Positions 36,662-39,208 of a stretch of 39,208 nt of DNA are shown one piece after another. The DNA comes from an uncultured Eggerthellaceae bacterium (GTDB taxonomy: Bacteria > Actinomycetota > Coriobacteriia > Coriobacteriales > Eggerthellaceae). The stretch is from NCBI GenBank assembly GCA_910588945.1, contig CAJUSF010000010.1, positions 1 through 39,208 of the forward strand, written 5' to 3'. Positions within the stretch are counted from its first letter, which is position 1, and each line of letters begins with the position of its first letter. Both the position numbers and the translations under genes were made by a program. The notes beneath the pieces were generated by a model. That model was given only the letters and a program-made list of their open reading frames with translations, made no database searches and was not told the origin of the DNA.

Positions 36662-36880
36662 TTACTTGTAACGATATGTGATGCGACCTCTGTTGAGATC
36701 GTAAACGGAAAGCTCGACCGTTACCTTGTCTCCCGGAAGTATCTTGATGTAGTGCATGCGCATCTTTCAGGAAATATGAGCCAAAATCTCGTGCCCATTT
36801 TCGAGCTCCACTTTGAACATCGCGTTAGGGAGCGCTTCTTTCACGGTTCCCTCGAGCTCGATGACATCTTCTTTAGCCAA
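36662..36880 (-). pseudogene. infA: Translation initiation factor IF-1 gene with an in-frame TGA at codon 38
   Basis: IF-1 is an essential OB-fold protein that occupies the ribosomal A site during initiation. The frame runs 72 codons, exactly the family length, from a TTG start (36878-36880; GGAGG 7 bases upstream) to TAA at 36662-36664. It begins MAKEDVIELEGTV and ends DLNRGRITYRYK. Codon 38, within HIS-G-KMRMHYI where homologues have glycine, is TGA (36767-36769); one base change from GGA explains it. All else is intact, with no other stop or frameshift. Two ATGs follow at codons 40 and 42. Either a sequencing error, a recent null allele with another copy elsewhere, or recoding; the first two are likelier. 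Confidence 0.85.
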
Positions 36881-36904
36881 AAGTTCGCCTCCAACATATT
36901 GAAC

Positions 36905-36932
36905 ATTACACAGCGAACATACACTTTAACAA
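36905..36932 (-). promoter_or_regulatory. infA: Candidate promoter of the infA operon
   Basis: On the minus strand TTGTTA (36927-36932) and TGTAAT (36905-36910) are separated by 16 bases, about 25 bases upstream of the infA start. This would let the infA–rpmJ–rpsM–rpsK–rpsD–rpoA–rplQ genes be transcribed despite the foreign DNA upstream. Confidence 0.45.
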
Positions 36933-37016
36933 AGTTTCAACTGATTTTTGACGAGAAATTGAATTTTTGCGCACAAAACCAAGAAACCGGCTCTGCTGGT
37001 CTGAAATTCCTGCATG

Positions 37017-37193
37017 TCAGGAGCGTGATTCAGGATCACGCGACTCTCGATCGGTCATAGCAGCATTGCGCTTTGAAAGGAGTCGCCAGGTATTCGCGCC
37101 AAGATGATAAATCAGCGCTGCCGCCTTGTCGGCATTACGGATGATATCAGATGCGTTGGGCGCAGTCAAAATGTGTTGTAACGCTCTATAGGT
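37017..37193 (-). pseudogene. Open C-terminal fragment of an unidentified gene upstream of infA
   Basis: The minus-strand frame is open for 58 codons to a TGA (37017-37019) and reads like true protein (ILTAPNASDIIRN, AALIYHLGAN). There is no start, and a stop (37194-37196) precedes it. The ILTAP near its beginning recalls the GPxILT ending of methionine aminopeptidase, whose gene usually precedes infA, so this could be the tail of map cut off by insertion; this is weak inference. Confidence 0.3.
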
Positions 37194-37272
37194 TTACGCC
37201 ATCTTGAATACTCATTTGTCTAAGTCTGTCGGCTCTGCGTCCTTTTCCTTTGTCAAAGCCCTTTGTCATCTC

Positions 37273-37287
37273 GTGTATTTGATACAC
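37273..37287. promoter_or_regulatory. Perfect palindrome upstream of the GyrI-like fragment
   Basis: GTGTAT-TTG-ATACAC lies 23 bases upstream of the plus-strand ATG at 37311. A TTGTCA 18 bases before the TGTATT inside it could form a promoter, so the palindrome would be placed as an operator. Confidence 0.35.
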
Positions 37288-37310
37288 TGCTTCCATAGGG
37301 AGGTGCTGAC

Positions 37311-37394
37311 ATGAAATTTGAATGGAGAAAGCACGAAAAAGCCCTGTATGGAGCAAAGATTTTACCTGCTTTGGTAGATACACCCACACAATAA
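37311..37394 (+). pseudogene. Truncated GyrI-like small-molecule-binding protein
   Basis: Only 27 codons remain (ATG 37311 to TAA 37394), starting MKFEWRKHEKALYGAK, with a GGGAGGTGCTGAC ribosome site. This start and the following P-x-L-V-D-x-P pattern match the N-terminus of stand-alone GyrI-like proteins (normally about 200 residues), which bind hydrophobic or cationic compounds. What follows the stop does not continue the family, so it is a remnant. The intact ribosome site suggests the decay is by truncation. Confidence 0.5.
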
Positions 37395-37644
37395 ATTGCA
37401 AACATCCACCCTTGATGCCCACTCCTTCTACCTTTCATCATCCCATGTTCCTTTTCACCACTGAACAGCGTTTTTCTTGAATCCGTCCGCGTACACCCAG
37501 ATACAAGTTTGGAAGAGCCTAGTGTTAAAAAGAGCAAGCGCTGCGCTAAAGCGTTGAGCGCAGCGACACTGTTTTATGAGAGACGGGGTTGTGTACTGTC
37601 TCGCTTTATTGTTTATGGCTGGGGTACCAGGATTAGCTCATGTA

Positions 37645-37755
37645 AAGGCCAAGCCGCTTCGCGGTTGCTATCGCAAGCCTTGACATTCGCTGTTGAAGGT
37701 TTAAGGATTCTAAACCTTCAATCGAACCTTACGGTTCGAATCATTGCTTCGCAAT
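37645..37755. repeat. Chain of four short hairpins beside the IS left end
   Basis: In order: 37652-37657/37661-37666 (loop TTC), 37693-37703/37711-37721 (11-base perfect stem), 37722-37728/37733-37739 (7-base perfect stem, loop TTAC), and 37743-37747/37751-37755 (loop TTC). An outer AAGGC/GCCTT pair (37645-37649/37677-37681) encloses the first. The GCGAAGC/GCTTCGC mini-hairpins also occur at 62-76. The chain stops 13 bases before the IS left end. Confidence 0.55.
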
Positions 37756-37767
37756 CAAAAATAGGGA

Positions 37768-39208
37768 TGAGGGGTCGGACGATTTCCTGGACATCTTATG
37801 CCGCATATCCTAATGACTTGCGATATTCAGTTGGGCTCAGCCACCCGAGAGATTTCTTCCTACGGCCGTTATTGTAATAATCGATGTATCGGTCAAGTCT
37901 TCCGCTGAACTCCTCGTAAGAGACGCCGCTCCAGTCGCGGTAGTGGAAAAACTCGTTTTTGAGCCTGCCAAAAAAGGCTTCACAAGCAGCGTTGTCGGGA
38001 GAACATGCCTTTTTCGACATGGACCGGGCGATGCCATATCTCTCGCAAAGATCGATCCAGCCAGACCATCTGTAGTGGCATCCGCAATCGCTATGAAGGA
38101 TGGGACGCCTTGAAACCCCAATCGACTCGGCGGCCCGGATCAAAGTAGAGTTCGCAAGGTCCGCATCAGGAATCCTGGATAGGCGATGGGATACCACCTT
38201 GCCGTCGAAGCAATCGATGATCGCCGAAAGATAGCACTTGTAGTCCGGTAGCGTGAATTGCGTTATGTCCGTGAGCCATAGCATGTCAGGTGCATCTGCA
38301 TGGAAATTCCGGCAGACCTTGTTGCCGGGATGCTCGCTGATTTCCCCTTTGTACGAGCTGTAAGAGCGCCTCCTCTTGTTGTATATGACGACCAGTCCCT
38401 CTTCCTTCATGAGCCTCCTCACGATCTTCTCAGAGATGATGACAGGTTCGAGCCCGTCGTCTCCGCCCCTGAGGGCATGCCAAATCCTCTCGGCTCCAAA
38501 GGTCGATCTACTCCGCTCGAAGATGGTGCGTATGCGAGCGCGCGTGGCCGCGTGGGGATCCGGGCGCTGCGATGCGGTCTTGGAATAGTAGTAGGAACTT
38601 CGGGCAATGCGCAGCTTGCCGCATAGCTCGGAGACGCTAAACCTAGCGCCCAAGGCGTCGATCACCATCATCTTCTCCGTGTTGCTCAGATCCGATGGGT
38701 CGACGCCGGGGTCTTTTTTTAGTATTTCAATGGTCTGCTCGAGTATGGCGTTGTCTAGCTCCAACTCGGCACACCTCTTCTTGAGCTGCTCGATGTCATT
38801 GGGTAACTCGGCAGGATCGATTTTGGGCACCTCGATCGTTTCCTTCCTATCCATGAATGAAAACTCTCCCATTTGGCGGTATTCATTACGGATATTGTAG
38901 ATCGAAGTCACGCAGACACCATAGCGTTCAGAGAGGATAGCTGCGCTTGTTCCCTGTTGGAACTGCCGAGCAATGCTTCTCTTTTGAGCGCGGCTGAGAT
39001 GAGCGTACCTTCTTCTGGGCTTTTTCTTGCTCTCATCTCTCCAACGGCGTAGGGTCCTTGGGCACACCACCCCAAGCTCGCGAGATGCCTTTATACAAGA
39101 CCCGCCATGCTTGTCGATTATCCTCAAAGCTTTCTTCTTGAACTCCGGACTGTACATGCTCGATTCCTTTCCACGTAACTTCGTGTCCAGGAAATCGTCC
39201 GGGGCCTC
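37768..39208 (-). mobile_element. IS3-family insertion sequence, right end cut by one base
   Basis: The ends are inverted repeats: 37776-37793 and 39184-39201 match perfectly over 18 bases, and outside them GAGG (37769-37772 and 39205-39208, inverted) matches after three mismatches. IS3 elements begin with TG and end with CA; the left end has TG at 37768, so the final A should be the base after the window. One long transposase gene fills the element. The duplicated target site cannot be checked because the right flank is missing. Confidence 0.85.
37796..39157 (-). CDS. IS3-family transposase, single open frame
   Basis: Catalyses copy-out transposition of the element. The 453-residue product has two N-terminal helix-turn-helix units (about 14-45 and 55-90), a leucine/glutamate-rich coiled segment (121-148), an HTH_21-type linker, and a DDE integrase core with D297 (WLTDITQFT), D357 (LHSDCGC) and E393 (ACEAFFGRLKNE), the 35-residue spacing typical of the family. 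Many IS3 elements split this into orfA and orfB joined by a -1 frameshift; here the two parts are one frame, and no stop or slippery site is needed. It looks intact and probably active. Confidence 0.93.
   Translation of the reverse strand: MYSPEFKKKALRIIDKHGGSCIKASRELGVVCPRTLRRWRDESKKKPRRRYAHLSRAQKRSIARQFQQGTSAAILSERYGVCVTSIYNIRNEYRQMGEFSFMDRKETIEVPKIDPAELPNDIEQLKKRCAELELDNAILEQTIEILKKDPGVDPSDLSNTEKMMVIDALGARFSVSELCGKLRIARSSYYYSKTASQRPDPHAATRARIRTIFERSRSTFGAERIWHALRGGDDGLEPVIISEKIVRRLMKEEGLVVIYNKRRRSYSSYKGEISEHPGNKVCRNFHADAPDMLWLTDITQFTLPDYKCYLSAIIDCFDGKVVSHRLSRIPDADLANSTLIRAAESIGVSRRPILHSDCGCHYRWSGWIDLCERYGIARSMSKKACSPDNAACEAFFGRLKNEFFHYRDWSGVSYEEFSGRLDRYIDYYNNGRRKKSLGWLSPTEYRKSLGYAA

Larger units (their letters stand above)
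36933..37767. other. Degenerate intergenic stretch between infA and the IS element
   Basis: No complete gene is seen. It contains a small hairpin at 37024-37040 (CGTGAT/ATCACG), an open minus-strand tail (37017-37193), a GyrI-like gene fragment on the plus strand with a palindrome before it, a hairpin at 37539-37565 (CGCTGCGCT/AGCGCAGCG), and a chain of hairpins at 37645-37755. In most Actinobacteria and Firmicutes map, adk and secY lie upstream of infA; here they are displaced. The stretch looks like mobile DNA that has accumulated and decayed. Confidence 0.5.

Noticed and set aside
36767..36769. TGA in infA as selenocysteine or genome-wide Gly codon
   Set aside because: No SECIS-like stem is evident directly after it, the residue is a glycine in homologues, and addB and rapZ use TGA as a true stop at their family C-termini.

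Overview
The window is a stretch of bacterial chromosome, most likely from an anaerobic actinobacterium of the class Coriobacteriia with a fairly low GC content. The evidence is: (i) the whiA–yvcK–rapZ–uvrC block, whose RapZ has the actinobacterial P-loop form GMSGAGRT; (ii) a ribosomal protein L17 with a long charged tail; (iii) a flavin reductase–rubredoxin fusion (Hrb type) expected of anaerobes; (iv) IF-1, L36 and WhiA sequences of actinobacterial type. Genus cannot be fixed by reading alone. Nearly every gene is on the minus strand; only hpf and a small gene remnant are on the plus strand.

Layout from left to right: 1-485 is non-coding, repeat-rich sequence that looks like the edge of a mobile element. 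Two tRNA genes follow (Val-GAC, Leu-GAG). 796-6073 is a glycolytic cluster read gap–pgk–tpiA–gpmI–secG. 6309-19556 is a long run read HIRAN protein–Sel1-like protein–addB–addA–uvrC–rapZ–yvcK–whiA, tied together by overlaps of 1 to 11 bases from HIRAN to uvrC and of 4 bases between rapZ and yvcK. 19733-24033 holds prs, glmU and nhaA. hpf (plus strand) meets folC head-on with two bases between stops. 24782-28244 is alr–udg–folC, and 28389-30164 is moeA–mogA (molybdenum cofactor). eno, the Hrb-type flavoprotein and a lone ecfT follow. 33325-36880 is the infA–rpmJ–rpsM–rpsK–rpsD–rpoA–rplQ translation/transcription operon. 36933-37767 is degenerate sequence with a truncated GyrI-like gene and a chain of hairpins, and 37768 to the end is an IS3-family element cut one base short of its presumed right end.

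Functionally the window joins lower glycolysis (gap, pgk, tpiA, gpmI, eno), DNA repair (AddAB, UvrC, UDG family 4, HIRAN), cell-envelope precursors (glmU, alr, yvcK/rapZ), nucleotide precursors (prs), folate, molybdopterin and core gene expression.

The most surprising observations are an in-frame TGA at the invariant Gly38 codon of infA; a roughly 100-base nested stem structure between gap and pgk; the HIRAN/Sel1-like pair coupled to addBA, with the HIRAN Shine-Dalgarno inside a hairpin; an ecfT that directly follows rplQ with no ecfA ATPase genes; and mobile, hairpin-rich sequence at both ends of the window, which suggests a contig broken at repeats.
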